Shown: in pieces, positions 49,509 through 57,928 of the stretch
Layout of the letters: each line of letters opens with the position of its first letter
Position numbering within the stretch: position 1 is the first letter of the stretch
The notes under the pieces: model-generated
What the model was told of the DNA's origin: nothing
Database searches by the model: none
The model's input: only the letters and a program-made list of their open reading frames with translations
Made by a program: the position numbers and the translations under genes
DNA from: Roseovarius sp. MMSF_3359
Lineage (GTDB): Bacteria > Pseudomonadota > Alphaproteobacteria > Rhodobacterales > Rhodobacteraceae
DNA length: 64,000 nucleotides
Direction of reading: 5' to 3'
Assembly: GCF_030733385.1 (NCBI RefSeq)
Contig: NZ_JASHJC010000006.1
Location: 186,001-250,000 of the forward strand

Positions 49509-50760
49509 ATTCCACCAGGACGGCCGAGACATCATCGGCAAAATCCTGATCGTCAGCAAAGCTCGACAGTTTCCAGATGATCGATTCGAGGCAGGCCATG
49601 CTGCGGGTCTGCCGCAGCTCGGTCAGGATCTGGCGGAAGCCGTCGTCGCCCAGCAGATTACCATCCACATCGGCACATTCCACCACTCCGTCCGAGCAGA
49701 TCATCAGGCGATCCCCGGGGGCCATCGCAACCTCGAACTGGTCGTATTGCGCGCCTTCGATCAACCCGACGGGCAATCCACCCTGACCAAAAAGCTCGAC
49801 CTTACCATTGGCACGCTGCACCACTGGGTGCGGGTGCCCGGCCTGCGTCATCACGATCCGGCCGGTTTCAAGATCGACATCGGCCAGCACCATCGTGAAA
49901 TAAAGCTCGGTTTCAATTTCGCTCAGGAACAGGTCATTCAGGATCGAAACCGTCTCGGATGGAGGGCGTGGGACGAATTCGCCCGTTTCCGTTCTTTCCA
50001 GCGCGACGTTCTGCTCCGGCGAGGCCGAGGACAGATACCCGGCCAGCCGCGCCGTCATCAGTGCCGAGCTGATCCCGTGACCGGACACGTCGATGCCATA
50101 GACCCCGATCCGCGTGGGGCTGACCACGAACATGCCCACAAGGTCACCCCCGACATGGCCGCAGGATTGCAAAAGCATCGACACCTCGGCGGACCCGAAA
50201 TCGCGATACCGGTCACTGACGAGGGATTGTTGTAGTTTCTTGGCCTCGATCAGGTCGTTGTCGAGCGAATCGTATACCGCCTGCAATTCATCCAGCGTGG
50301 AGGAAATAAGCCGGTTCTTTTCGGTCAACTCCCGCTCCATGCGCAGGATCCGTTCCCCCGCGGAGATCCGCGCGCGAAGCTCCCCGGCATTCACCGGCTT
50401 GGTCAGGAAATCATCGGCCCCGGCATCAAGGCCATGGGCGATCGCATCCTTTTCGCTCTTGGAGGTCAACAGGATGAAGTACCCATAGCTGTCCCGCGTC
50501 ATCTGCCTGAATTCACGGCAAAATTCCGGACCGGTCATCCCCGGCATCATCCAGTCGCTCATCACCAGGTCGGGGGCGATGTCGCGGCACATCTCCAGGG
50601 CTTCGGACCCGGATTCCGCTTCGCGGACCTCAAACCCCCAGCGTTTGAGAGAGGCAGAAAGGATACGCCGTTGGGCACGGCTGTCATCCACGACAAGAAC
50701 CTGCCGGATTACACCCGCAGCCTGCTCTTCCTGCCCGATTGATGTTGCCTGCAACGTCAC
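49483..50760 (-). CDS. Response regulator with PP2C (RsbU/SpoIIE) phosphatase output
   Basis: A 425-residue signalling protein. The receiver domain (residues ~18-135) has VLVVDDSRAQRRIL with the acidic pocket, phosphoacceptor Asp in LVMSDWMMPG and Lys in FLTKPVNAGE. A linking coiled coil (~140-180) leads to a PP2C-type Ser/Thr phosphatase (~190-420) with GGDLVGMFV, GIDVSGHG and MICSDGVVE metal-binding motifs. It is likely to dephosphorylate an anti-sigma-factor antagonist in a partner-switching pathway. An Hpt protein gene, which could pass phosphate to it, starts 152 bases away in divergent orientation. Confidence 0.9.
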   Translation of the reverse strand: MTLQATSIGQEEQAAGVIRQVLVVDDSRAQRRILSASLKRWGFEVREAESGSEALEMCRDIAPDLVMSDWMMPGMTGPEFCREFRQMTRDSYGYFILLTSKSEKDAIAHGLDAGADDFLTKPVNAGELRARISAGERILRMERELTEKNRLISSTLDELQAVYDSLDNDLIEAKKLQQSLVSDRYRDFGSAEVSMLLQSCGHVGGDLVGMFVVSPTRIGVYGIDVSGHGISSALMTARLAGYLSSASPEQNVALERTETGEFVPRPPSETVSILNDLFLSEIETELYFTMVLADVDLETGRIVMTQAGHPHPVVQRANGKVELFGQGGLPVGLIEGAQYDQFEVAMAPGDRLMICSDGVVECADVDGNLLGDDGFRQILTELRQTRSMACLESIIWKLSSFADDQDFADDVSAVLVEFKQAAIIL

Positions 50761-50912
50761 GTCTGCCGCCCTATCTTGGTCACCCGCAATCTGGGACCCG
50801 CCGCTTAATAGGGTGTGAATGCTAAAATTGCCCTCAGTTTTTAAACCAACCCCTTCAGTTTATTAATCTTTCCGCGTCACGATCACACCAAAGGCAAAGG
50901 TGAGGACCGGCT

Positions 50913-51239
50913 ATGATCGACTGGGACCGCGTAAACGAACTGCGTGATGAAATTGGGGCCGAGGATTTCTCGGAAGTGGTGGAGATCTTTCTTGAGGAGG
51001 TCGAGGAAGAGATGACCAAACTCTCCGCCGACGCGGACCGGCAGGACCTCGAATCCACCGTGCATTTCCTCAAGGGAAGCGCCCTGAACCTCGGGTTTTC
51101 GCATTTCTCGACGCTCTGCCAGAAAAACGAAACCGCCGCGCGGGGCGGCGACGCCGTTGACGTGGACGCCCTGAAAAGCAGCTATGCAGCATCGAAATCC
51201 GAATTCCTCGAGGCCCTTGATGCGCCCGACGCGGCCTAG
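50913..51239 (+). CDS. Histidine phosphotransfer (Hpt) protein
   Basis: A 108-residue four-helix protein with the Hpt core VHFLKGSALNLGF; the His of HFLKG accepts and donates phosphate. The N-terminal EVVEIFLEEVEEEMTKLSAD helix is typical. It lies divergently beside the RsbU-type response regulator, the probable partner. Its last bases overlap the stop of ilvA on the opposite strand (four bases). Confidence 0.85.
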   Translation: MIDWDRVNELRDEIGAEDFSEVVEIFLEEVEEEMTKLSADADRQDLESTVHFLKGSALNLGFSHFSTLCQKNETAARGGDAVDVDALKSSYAASKSEFLEALDAPDAA

Positions 51240-52474
51240 ATCAGGAACTGCGCCAGGACATCGTCATTGGTGATATCGCGATAGGTGAAACCGGCCTCCG
51301 CCAGTTTCTGCTCCAGGATCTCGAAGTTCTCCGCTTGGTTGGTTTCGATCCCGATCAGGACAGAGCCAAAATTGCGCGCTGATTTTTTGAGGTATTCGAA
51401 CCGGGCAATATCGTCGTCCGGCCCCAACATCGACAGGAATTCCTTGAGCGCCCCGGGCCGTTGCGGCAGGCGCAGCACGAAATACTTCTTGATACCGATA
51501 TGCCGCTGCGCGCGCTCCTTGACCTCGGGCAGCCGTTCGAAATCGAAATTGCTGCCTGACGTGACGCAGACAACGGTCTTTCCCGCGATCTGATCCGCGA
51601 CATCCTTGAGCGCATCGACCGCCAAAGCCCCGGCAGGTTCCAAAACCACGCCTTCGACATTCAACATCTCGAGCATGGTCGTGCAAAGCCGATCTTCGGC
51701 CACGGTGATCGCGTCCGCCGGATCAAGATCCGACAGATGGGCAAATGTTTTCTCGCCGATTCGCGCCACGGCGGCACCATCGGCGAAATTATCGATATGA
51801 TTGAGGCTGACCGGCGCACCGGCCTTCAACGCCGCCCCCAGACACGCGCCACCGGATGGCTCAACCAGCGTATAGGCCAGGTCCGAGCCAAAAAACCCGC
51901 GCACCCCGGAGGACAGGCCACCGCCCCCAACCGGCATGATGATCCGGTCCGGCAGTCCACCCATCTGCCGCATGATTTCCACCGCGACCGACGCCTGCCC
52001 CTCGATCACATCCTCATCATCAAAGGGCGACAGGAAGTGACCGCCAGTCTCGGTGCAATAGGCCTTTGCCGAGGCGAGTGTATCGTCGAAATAATCACCG
52101 GTCAGCCGCACGGAAATCGCCGATCCGCCAAACTTTTCGGTCTGGTTGATCTTCTGCTGCGGGGTCGTCACCGGCATGAAGATCGTCCCCCGAACCCCGA
52201 AATGCCGGCACATGAAGGCCACGCCCTGCGCGTGATTGCCGGCGCTCGCGCACACAAATTGTCTGGTGTCGGGGGTCACTGCCAGAACCTTGCGCATCGC
52301 GTTGAACGCCCCGCGCAGTTTATAGGACCGAACCGGGGTCAGGTCTTCGCGCTTGAGCAGAATATTGGCGCCATAGCGGTCCGAAAGATGTTCGTTGCGC
52401 TGCAAGGGCGTCTCTGCAAACACGTCGCGCATCGCGGCCTCGGCGGCGCGGGCTCTATCCTGAAAACTCTCCAT
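51236..52474 (-). CDS. ilvA: Threonine dehydratase, biosynthetic
   Basis: A 412-residue PLP enzyme converting threonine to 2-oxobutanoate, the entry step of isoleucine synthesis. The PLP lysine is in LTPVRSYKLRGAFNAM, and the glycine-rich phosphate loop is MPVGGGGLSSG. The C-terminal ACT-like domain (LRLPQRPGALKEFLSMLGP) is shorter than in the E. coli two-ACT enzyme, as in the ~410-residue class. Start set at the ATG at 52474, giving MESFQDRARAAEAAM. It is divergent from argG by 103 bases. Confidence 0.9.
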   Translation of the reverse strand: MESFQDRARAAEAAMRDVFAETPLQRNEHLSDRYGANILLKREDLTPVRSYKLRGAFNAMRKVLAVTPDTRQFVCASAGNHAQGVAFMCRHFGVRGTIFMPVTTPQQKINQTEKFGGSAISVRLTGDYFDDTLASAKAYCTETGGHFLSPFDDEDVIEGQASVAVEIMRQMGGLPDRIIMPVGGGGLSSGVRGFFGSDLAYTLVEPSGGACLGAALKAGAPVSLNHIDNFADGAAVARIGEKTFAHLSDLDPADAITVAEDRLCTTMLEMLNVEGVVLEPAGALAVDALKDVADQIAGKTVVCVTSGSNFDFERLPEVKERAQRHIGIKKYFVLRLPQRPGALKEFLSMLGPDDDIARFEYLKKSARNFGSVLIGIETNQAENFEILEQKLAEAGFTYRDITNDDVLAQFLI

Positions 52475-52577
52475 CCGGTGATCTGTGGCCCAGGCAAGGC
52501 AGTCATGCAAGCCCTGACCTTGCCCCGCGTCCCAAAACCCGATAAGCGCCGGGCAAATCTGACACGAGGGAAACCAA

Positions 52578-53804
52578 ATGACCGCGCCCAAGAAAGTTGT
52601 GCTGGCTTATTCCGGCGGCCTAGATACGTCGATCATCCTGAAATGGCTGCAGTCCGAATATGGCTGCGAAGTGGTCACTTTTACCGCCGATCTGGGCCAG
52701 GGCGAGGAGTTGGAGCCCGCACGTCAGAAGGCCGAGCTTCTGGGCATCAAGCCCGAGAACATCTTCATCGAAGATGTCCGCGAAGAGTTCGTGCGCGATT
52801 TCGTCTTCCCAATGTTCCGGGCAAATGCCGTCTATGAAGGTCTTTACCTTCTGGGCACGTCAATCGCGCGGCCGCTCATTTCCAAGCGACTTGTCGAAAT
52901 CGCGGCCGAAACCGGCGCCGACGCGGTCGCACATGGCGCCACTGGCAAGGGCAACGACCAGGTGCGGTTCGAACTGGCGGCCTATGCGCTCAACCCTGAT
53001 ATCAAGGTCATCGCACCCTGGCGTGAATGGGACCTGACCAGCCGCACGAAGCTCATCGACTTCGCCGAGAAAAACCAGATCCCGATCGCCAAGGACAAGC
53101 GCGGCGAAGCGCCGTTTTCGGTTGACGCCAACCTTCTGCACACCTCGTCCGAGGGCAAGGTGCTCGAAGACCCCGCGGTGGACGCGCCAGATTACGTTTA
53201 TCAGCGGACCGTGCATCCCGAAGATGCCCCCAACGAGGCGGAGTTCATCGAGATCGGTTTTGAAAAAGGCGACGCGGTCAGCATCAATGGCGAGGCCCTG
53301 AGCCCCGCAACCATCCTGACCAAGCTCAACGAATATGGCGGCAAACACGGGATCGGGCGGCTCGATCTGGTTGAAGGCCGCTTCGTGGGCATGAAATCGC
53401 GGGGCATCTATGAAACCCCGGGCGGCACGATCCTGCTGGAAGCGCATCGCGGTATCGAATCGATCACCATGGATCGCGGCGCGATGCACCTCAAGGATCA
53501 GCTCATGCCGCAATATGCCGAGCTGATCTATAACGGTTTCTGGTACAGCCCCGAGCGGTCGATGCTGCAAGCGGCGATTGACGCCTCGCAACAGCATGTG
53601 ACCGGCACGGTGCGCGTGAAGCTCTACAAAGGGTCCGCCCGTACCGTGGGCCGCTGGTCGGATCACTCGCTTTACTCCGAGGCGCATGTGACCTTCGAAG
53701 AGGATGCCGGTGCCTACGATCAGAAAGACGCTGCAGGTTTCATCCAGTTGAACGCGCTGCGCCTGAAACTTCTGGCGGCGAGGGATCGTCGCCTTAAGGG
53801 CTGA
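52578..53804 (+). CDS. argG: Argininosuccinate synthase
   Basis: A 408-residue enzyme that joins citrulline and aspartate using ATP in arginine synthesis. [20 protein letters not shown] is the ATP pyrophosphatase P-loop, and [17 protein letters not shown] is the aspartate/citrulline-binding block. [15 protein letters not shown] and GFWYSPE are later conserved segments. GAGGG lies 7 bases before the ATG. A hairpin terminator follows at 53820. Confidence 0.96.
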   Translation: MTAPKKVVLAYSGGLDTSIILKWLQSEYGCEVVTFTADLGQGEELEPARQKAELLGIKPENIFIEDVREEFVRDFVFPMFRANAVYEGLYLLGTSIARPLISKRLVEIAAETGADAVAHGATGKGNDQVRFELAAYALNPDIKVIAPWREWDLTSRTKLIDFAEKNQIPIAKDKRGEAPFSVDANLLHTSSEGKVLEDPAVDAPDYVYQRTVHPEDAPNEAEFIEIGFEKGDAVSINGEALSPATILTKLNEYGGKHGIGRLDLVEGRFVGMKSRGIYETPGGTILLEAHRGIESITMDRGAMHLKDQLMPQYAELIYNGFWYSPERSMLQAAIDASQQHVTGTVRVKLYKGSARTVGRWSDHSLYSEAHVTFEEDAGAYDQKDAAGFIQLNALRLKLLAARDRRLKG

Positions 53805-53819
53805 CACGGGTTCATAAAA

Positions 53820-53853
53820 CCGGATCAGACGGGTGTTTGCCGCTGATCCGGTA
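53820..53853 (+). terminator. Terminator after argG
   Basis: CCGGATCAG and CTGATCCGG form a perfect 9-bp stem (10 with the flanking A-T) around a 14-nt loop, 16 bases after the argG stop codon. The following sequence has only a weak T-run. Confidence 0.6.
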
Positions 53854-53886
53854 TAGTGCTGCGTCTTCGGGATGCTTTATCCTTGG

Positions 53887-54606
53887 TTAGCTGCCCAGCG
53901 CGGCCGCCCTTAGTTTTTCATAGGCCGGCATCGCCGCATCGGCCAGTTGCGCCTGCGTGTCGGTGAGGTCGGGCAGCGGCCCCTCGGCGGCGGCAAACCC
54001 GGTGGAGCGATGTACCGCACCATACCAATGCGCGGCCCAGACGCCATCATCCGCGTGACCCCCCGCGTGCCATTGCAGCATCGCCGGATCCCAGGGCAGG
54101 TCGATGACCGCGCATAGCCTTTTCAACATGGTTTCCGGATCGCGCCGGATATCAGCAGAATCGATTACGACCGGAGAAGCGCCAAGCATGGTGAGTTGGT
54201 CAAACAACTCGGCCTGCTGAACAAACCCGATATCTTCCAGCGTAGGATTATCGAACTTCGCCGAAAAGCTCGCAGCAACACGGGCCGGGTGCCGGATCAA
54301 GAACACATTGGTCACCTGCGACACCCAATCTCGCGGAACGCCGGGGATCATGTGCTGTGACATGTGCTTTTGATAGAAATGCGGTTTTTGGGCAGGAACA
54401 GAGCCTAATAATTCATCAATGACCACATTCGGATCAGTGGATTGGGACGCGATGATGTCATCCCGCATCGGATGGTCCAGGCCAGTTTGGGTCAGATAAG
54501 CCGCATAGAACGGTTCGTCCACCACCGCGAAATCCGATCGCGCGCCAAAGGCATACATCATCGCGGTACTCAGGTTGCGTGGCCCCGACCACATGGCAAT
54601 TCGCAT
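53887..54606 (-). CDS. Sulfotransferase-family protein
   Basis: A 239-residue P-loop protein. [20 protein letters not shown] contains the 5'-phosphosulfate-binding loop at the extreme N-terminus, and [15 protein letters not shown] is the 3'-phosphate-binding motif. The C-terminal tail [10 protein letters not shown] is typical of bacterial family members acting on small branched-chain or amino-alcohol-type substrates. The substrate is unknown. It is a single gene between argG and msrA, divergent from msrA. Confidence 0.8.
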   Translation of the reverse strand: MRIAMWSGPRNLSTAMMYAFGARSDFAVVDEPFYAAYLTQTGLDHPMRDDIIASQSTDPNVVIDELLGSVPAQKPHFYQKHMSQHMIPGVPRDWVSQVTNVFLIRHPARVAASFSAKFDNPTLEDIGFVQQAELFDQLTMLGASPVVIDSADIRRDPETMLKRLCAVIDLPWDPAMLQWHAGGHADDGVWAAHWYGAVHRSTGFAAAEGPLPDLTDTQAQLADAAMPAYEKLRAAALGS

Positions 54607-54786
54607 TTAGAGAAGTCCCCTGTCCGGGAGGGCGGGTTTCTGCCCTCAAATGTTACAGCGCACGCTAATTCCGCACTGATTCAGAGCCAAGGGGTAAATT
54701 GGTGTCACCACCCTGTGAGATTTGGTTTCAGCCGCTTGGCGGGAGTCCGTGCTTGGGTCAATGTGACTTCAAACGGAGGATGCGTC

Positions 54787-55458
54787 ATGGTGGCGATTGA
54801 TTTCAAACACTTCAAAACAGGTCTCTTGGCTGCGCTGATCGTCGTCGGCCTTGGGATCCAGTGTCAGAAGGCACATGCGGCAAGCAGCGAAACGCTGATT
54901 GTGGCGGGCGGCTGCTTCTGGTGCGTCGAATCGGATTTTGAATCCGTCCGCGGTGTGACCGACGCGGTCTCGGGATATACCGGCGGCACAGCCAAGAACC
55001 CGACCTACAAGCAGGTCACCAAGGGCGGCACGGGCCACTACGAGGCCGTCAAAATCACGTTCGACCCGGCGCAGGTTAGCCGCGCGCAGCTTCTGAACAT
55101 GTTCTTCCGCTCGGTGGATCCGACGGACGCAGGCGGTCAGTTTTGTGATCGCGGCGACAGCTATCGAACAGCCGTTTTCGTGTCCAATGCCAGCGAGAAG
55201 AAAGCCGCCGAGGCTGCCATTGCCAAAGCGCAAAGCGACCTTGGACAGAGGATCGTAACGCCAATCCTGCAAGCCAAGACGTTTTACAACGCCGAAGATT
55301 ACCACCAGGACTATTACAAGGGTAAGAAGCTGGTCGTGACGCGGTTCGGACCCAAGCGACAATCAGAGGCCTATAAACGCTATCGCAAGGCCTGCGGACG
55401 CGACAAGCGAGTGAAGCAGCTATGGGGCTCCGCCGCTCCCTTCGCGGCCAAGTACTAA
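54787..55458 (+). CDS. msrA: Peptide methionine sulfoxide reductase MsrA, exported form
   Basis: A 223-residue enzyme that reduces methionine-S-sulfoxide in proteins. The catalytic Cys is in [16 protein letters not shown], and [16 protein letters not shown] and [11 protein letters not shown] are substrate-binding blocks. YHQDYY lies toward the end. The first ~32 residues form a signal peptide or anchor ([20 protein letters not shown]), so this is a periplasmic MsrA, unlike the usual cytosolic one. GGAGG lies 9 bases before the ATG. A long upstream in-frame extension runs antisense to the sulfotransferase gene and is rejected. Confidence 0.9.
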   Translation: MVAIDFKHFKTGLLAALIVVGLGIQCQKAHAASSETLIVAGGCFWCVESDFESVRGVTDAVSGYTGGTAKNPTYKQVTKGGTGHYEAVKITFDPAQVSRAQLLNMFFRSVDPTDAGGQFCDRGDSYRTAVFVSNASEKKAAEAAIAKAQSDLGQRIVTPILQAKTFYNAEDYHQDYYKGKKLVVTRFGPKRQSEAYKRYRKACGRDKRVKQLWGSAAPFAAKY

Positions 55459-55470
55459 GCCAGAAAACGA

Positions 55471-55501
55471 GAAATGGGGATGGTCAATACCACCCCATTT
55501 C
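55471..55501. terminator. Terminator between msrA and maeB
   Basis: GAAATGGGG-A-TGGT pairs with ACCA-CCCCATTTC around a CAAT loop: a 13-bp stem with a single bulged A, placed between two convergent genes. Confidence 0.65.
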
Positions 55502-55538
55502 AGTGTCTATTCCAGCCCGATACTCGATTTTCTGCGGC

Positions 55539-57794
55539 TCAGCCGACTTTACACGCCGCCAGAACCGCCATGTTCAGGATGTCATTCGCAGTGAAGTTGG
55601 TTGAACAGATCTGAATTGATTGGTCGACCCCCGCGAGGATCGGGCCCACAACGGTCGCACCGCCCATCTCCTGCATCAACTTGACCGAAATCGACGCCGA
55701 GTGCCGCGCCGGGACCACCAGAACATTCGCGGGGCCGGTCAGCCGCTGGAACGGATAAGCCTCCTGCGCCGTGGTGTTGAGCGCAACGTCCACGGTCATC
55801 TCGCCCTCGAACTCGAAATCCACACCACGCGCTTCCAGCACCTTGGGCGCCAAGTGCATCTTCTCCGCTCGTTCCGACCGAGGATAACCGAAGGTCGAAA
55901 AACTCACGAAAGCCACGCGCGGATCGACACCGAGGTGACGGGCGACTCCGGCGGCGCGTTCAGCGATATTCGCAAGATCCTCCTGGTCCGGCCATTCATG
56001 CACCAGCGTATCGGCAATAAAGACAATCCGCCCCTTGTGCATGATCGCGGTGACGCCTACGGCGCCATGCTCTGCGTCAGCGTCAAAGACATGGTTGATC
56101 AACTCCAGAACATGCGCCGATTTGCGCGTCGCACCAGTGACCAGCCCGTCGCCATGACCATGCGCCAGCATCAGGGATGAAAACACATGCCGGTCCCGCG
56201 CCGCCAGACGATGCACATCCTGATGGTCGATGCCCTTTCGCTGCAGCCGGGAATACAGGAAATCCTTGTACTGATCGAGGTAAGCAGTGTTGGCCGCATT
56301 CACGATTTCCAGCTCGGCGACCGCATCGCCCATGCCCGCCGCTTCCAGCTTTTCTTTCACATCCGCCTCGCGACCGACAACCAGCGCATGACCGAAGCCC
56401 GACCGCTGATATTGCACGGCCGCGCGCAGCACTCGGGGATCGTCGCCCTCAGCAAAGATCATCCGAGCCTGCGCTGCGCGGGCGCGGGCGTTGATCGACC
56501 GCATGATGCTCGCCGTGGGGTCCATCCGGGTTTTCAGCGTCACCTCATAGGCATCCATATCCACGATCGGCCGCCGTGCGGCGCCGGTATCCATGCAAGC
56601 CTTCGCCACCGCCGGCGGGATGGTGTGGATCAGGCGCGGATCAAACGGCGCCGGGATGATGTAATCGCGCCCGAAGGTCAGTTTGCGCCCATAGGCCATG
56701 TCGACCTCGTCTGGCACATCCTCGCGCGCGAGTTTCGCCAATGCCTCGGCGCAGGCGATCTTCATCTCGTCATTGATCGCCCGTGCATGCACGTCAAGCG
56801 CCCCGCGGAAGAGATAGGGAAACCCAAGTACGTTATTGACCTGATTGGGATAATCGCTGCGCCCGGTGGCGACGATGGCATCTGCGCGGACGGCATGGGC
56901 CTCTTCGGGCGTGATTTCGGGATCGGGATTAGCCATCGCGAAAATCACCGGGTCACTGGCCATCGACGCAACCATATCTTCAGTCACCGCGCCCTTGACG
57001 CTGACGCCGAGGAACACATCCGCGCCCTTCATCGCCTCTTCGAGCGTACGCAATTCCGTGTTCACCGCATGGGCGGATTTCCACTGGTTCATGCCCTCGG
57101 TCCGGCCCTGGTAAATCACGCCCTTGGTGTCGCAGACGACGCAATTGTCGTGCTTGGCGCCCATTGCCTTGAGCAGCTCGATACAGGCGATCCCCGCTGC
57201 CCCGGCACCGTTCAAAACGATCCGCACATCGCCGATTTTCTTGCCGCTCAGGTGCAGCGCGTTGATAAGCCCGGCGGCGCAGATCACGGCGGTCCCATGC
57301 TGATCGTCATGGAAGACGGGGATATCCATCACCTCTTTCAACCGCTGTTCGATAATGAAACATTCCGGCGCCTTGATGTCTTCGAGGTTGATGCCGCCAA
57401 AGGTCGGCCCCATCAGCTTGACCGCATTGATGAACGCCTCGGGATCTTCGGTATCAAGCTCGATATCAATCGAATTCACATCGGCGAAGCGTTTGAAAAG
57501 AACGGCCTTCCCTTCCATCACCGGCTTACCACCCAGCGCGCCCAGATTGCCAAGCCCCAGAACGGCGGTACCGTTCGAAATCACCGCCACAAGGTTGCCC
57601 TTGTTGGTGTAGTCATAGGCCGTCTCGGGGTTCTCCGCGATGGCGAGGCACGGCACGGCGACCCCCGGCGAATAGGCCAGCGACAGGTCGCGTTGGGTGG
57701 TCATCGGCACCGTCGCCTGGATCTCGAACTTGCCGGGCGTGGGTTCGAGGTGAAAGGCCAGCGCCTCTTCGGGGGTAAACTTGGTTTTTGCCAT
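55539..57794 (-). CDS. maeB: NADP-dependent malic enzyme with phosphotransacetylase-like domain
   Basis: A 751-residue two-domain protein. Residues ~1-430 are the malic enzyme: LSLAYSPGVAVPCLAIA, DDQHGTAVICAAGLINAL, and the Rossmann core VLNGAGAAGIACIELL. It oxidatively decarboxylates malate to pyruvate. Residues ~435-750 resemble phosphate acetyltransferase (MIFAEGDDPRVLRAA, then GMGDAVAEL and ITGPANVLVVPARHS), which in MaeB proteins acts as a regulatory acetyl-CoA-responsive domain. It is divergent from mutS across 134 bases. Length is normal for the family. Confidence 0.93.
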   Translation of the reverse strand: MAKTKFTPEEALAFHLEPTPGKFEIQATVPMTTQRDLSLAYSPGVAVPCLAIAENPETAYDYTNKGNLVAVISNGTAVLGLGNLGALGGKPVMEGKAVLFKRFADVNSIDIELDTEDPEAFINAVKLMGPTFGGINLEDIKAPECFIIEQRLKEVMDIPVFHDDQHGTAVICAAGLINALHLSGKKIGDVRIVLNGAGAAGIACIELLKAMGAKHDNCVVCDTKGVIYQGRTEGMNQWKSAHAVNTELRTLEEAMKGADVFLGVSVKGAVTEDMVASMASDPVIFAMANPDPEITPEEAHAVRADAIVATGRSDYPNQVNNVLGFPYLFRGALDVHARAINDEMKIACAEALAKLAREDVPDEVDMAYGRKLTFGRDYIIPAPFDPRLIHTIPPAVAKACMDTGAARRPIVDMDAYEVTLKTRMDPTASIMRSINARARAAQARMIFAEGDDPRVLRAAVQYQRSGFGHALVVGREADVKEKLEAAGMGDAVAELEIVNAANTAYLDQYKDFLYSRLQRKGIDHQDVHRLAARDRHVFSSLMLAHGHGDGLVTGATRKSAHVLELINHVFDADAEHGAVGVTAIMHKGRIVFIADTLVHEWPDQEDLANIAERAAGVARHLGVDPRVAFVSFSTFGYPRSERAEKMHLAPKVLEARGVDFEFEGEMTVDVALNTTAQEAYPFQRLTGPANVLVVPARHSASISVKLMQEMGGATVVGPILAGVDQSIQICSTNFTANDILNMAVLAACKVG

Positions 57795-57928
57795 GATCGG
57801 TGCCTGTCATCTCGGAACGGTATCAGGCATCCATAGCCGGGCTTTGGAAAAGCCTCAACCGGATGGCGGTTTTACCTTTCGCCCATGCCTGTCGGTTTGT
57901 AAGCTCCCGGCGAACCGAGGGGGTGATC

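Noticed and set aside
53201..53807. Minus-strand frames over argG
   Set aside because: Shadow frames of a highly conserved argG; no independent support.
54442..54786. A 115-residue N-terminal extension of MsrA
   Set aside because: It overlaps the sulfotransferase gene antisense and lacks a ribosome site; the ATG at 54787 has GGAGG and begins a signal peptide.
56187..57836. A 549-codon open frame on the plus strand
   Set aside because: Antisense to maeB; composition is that of a shadow frame and it has no ribosome site.
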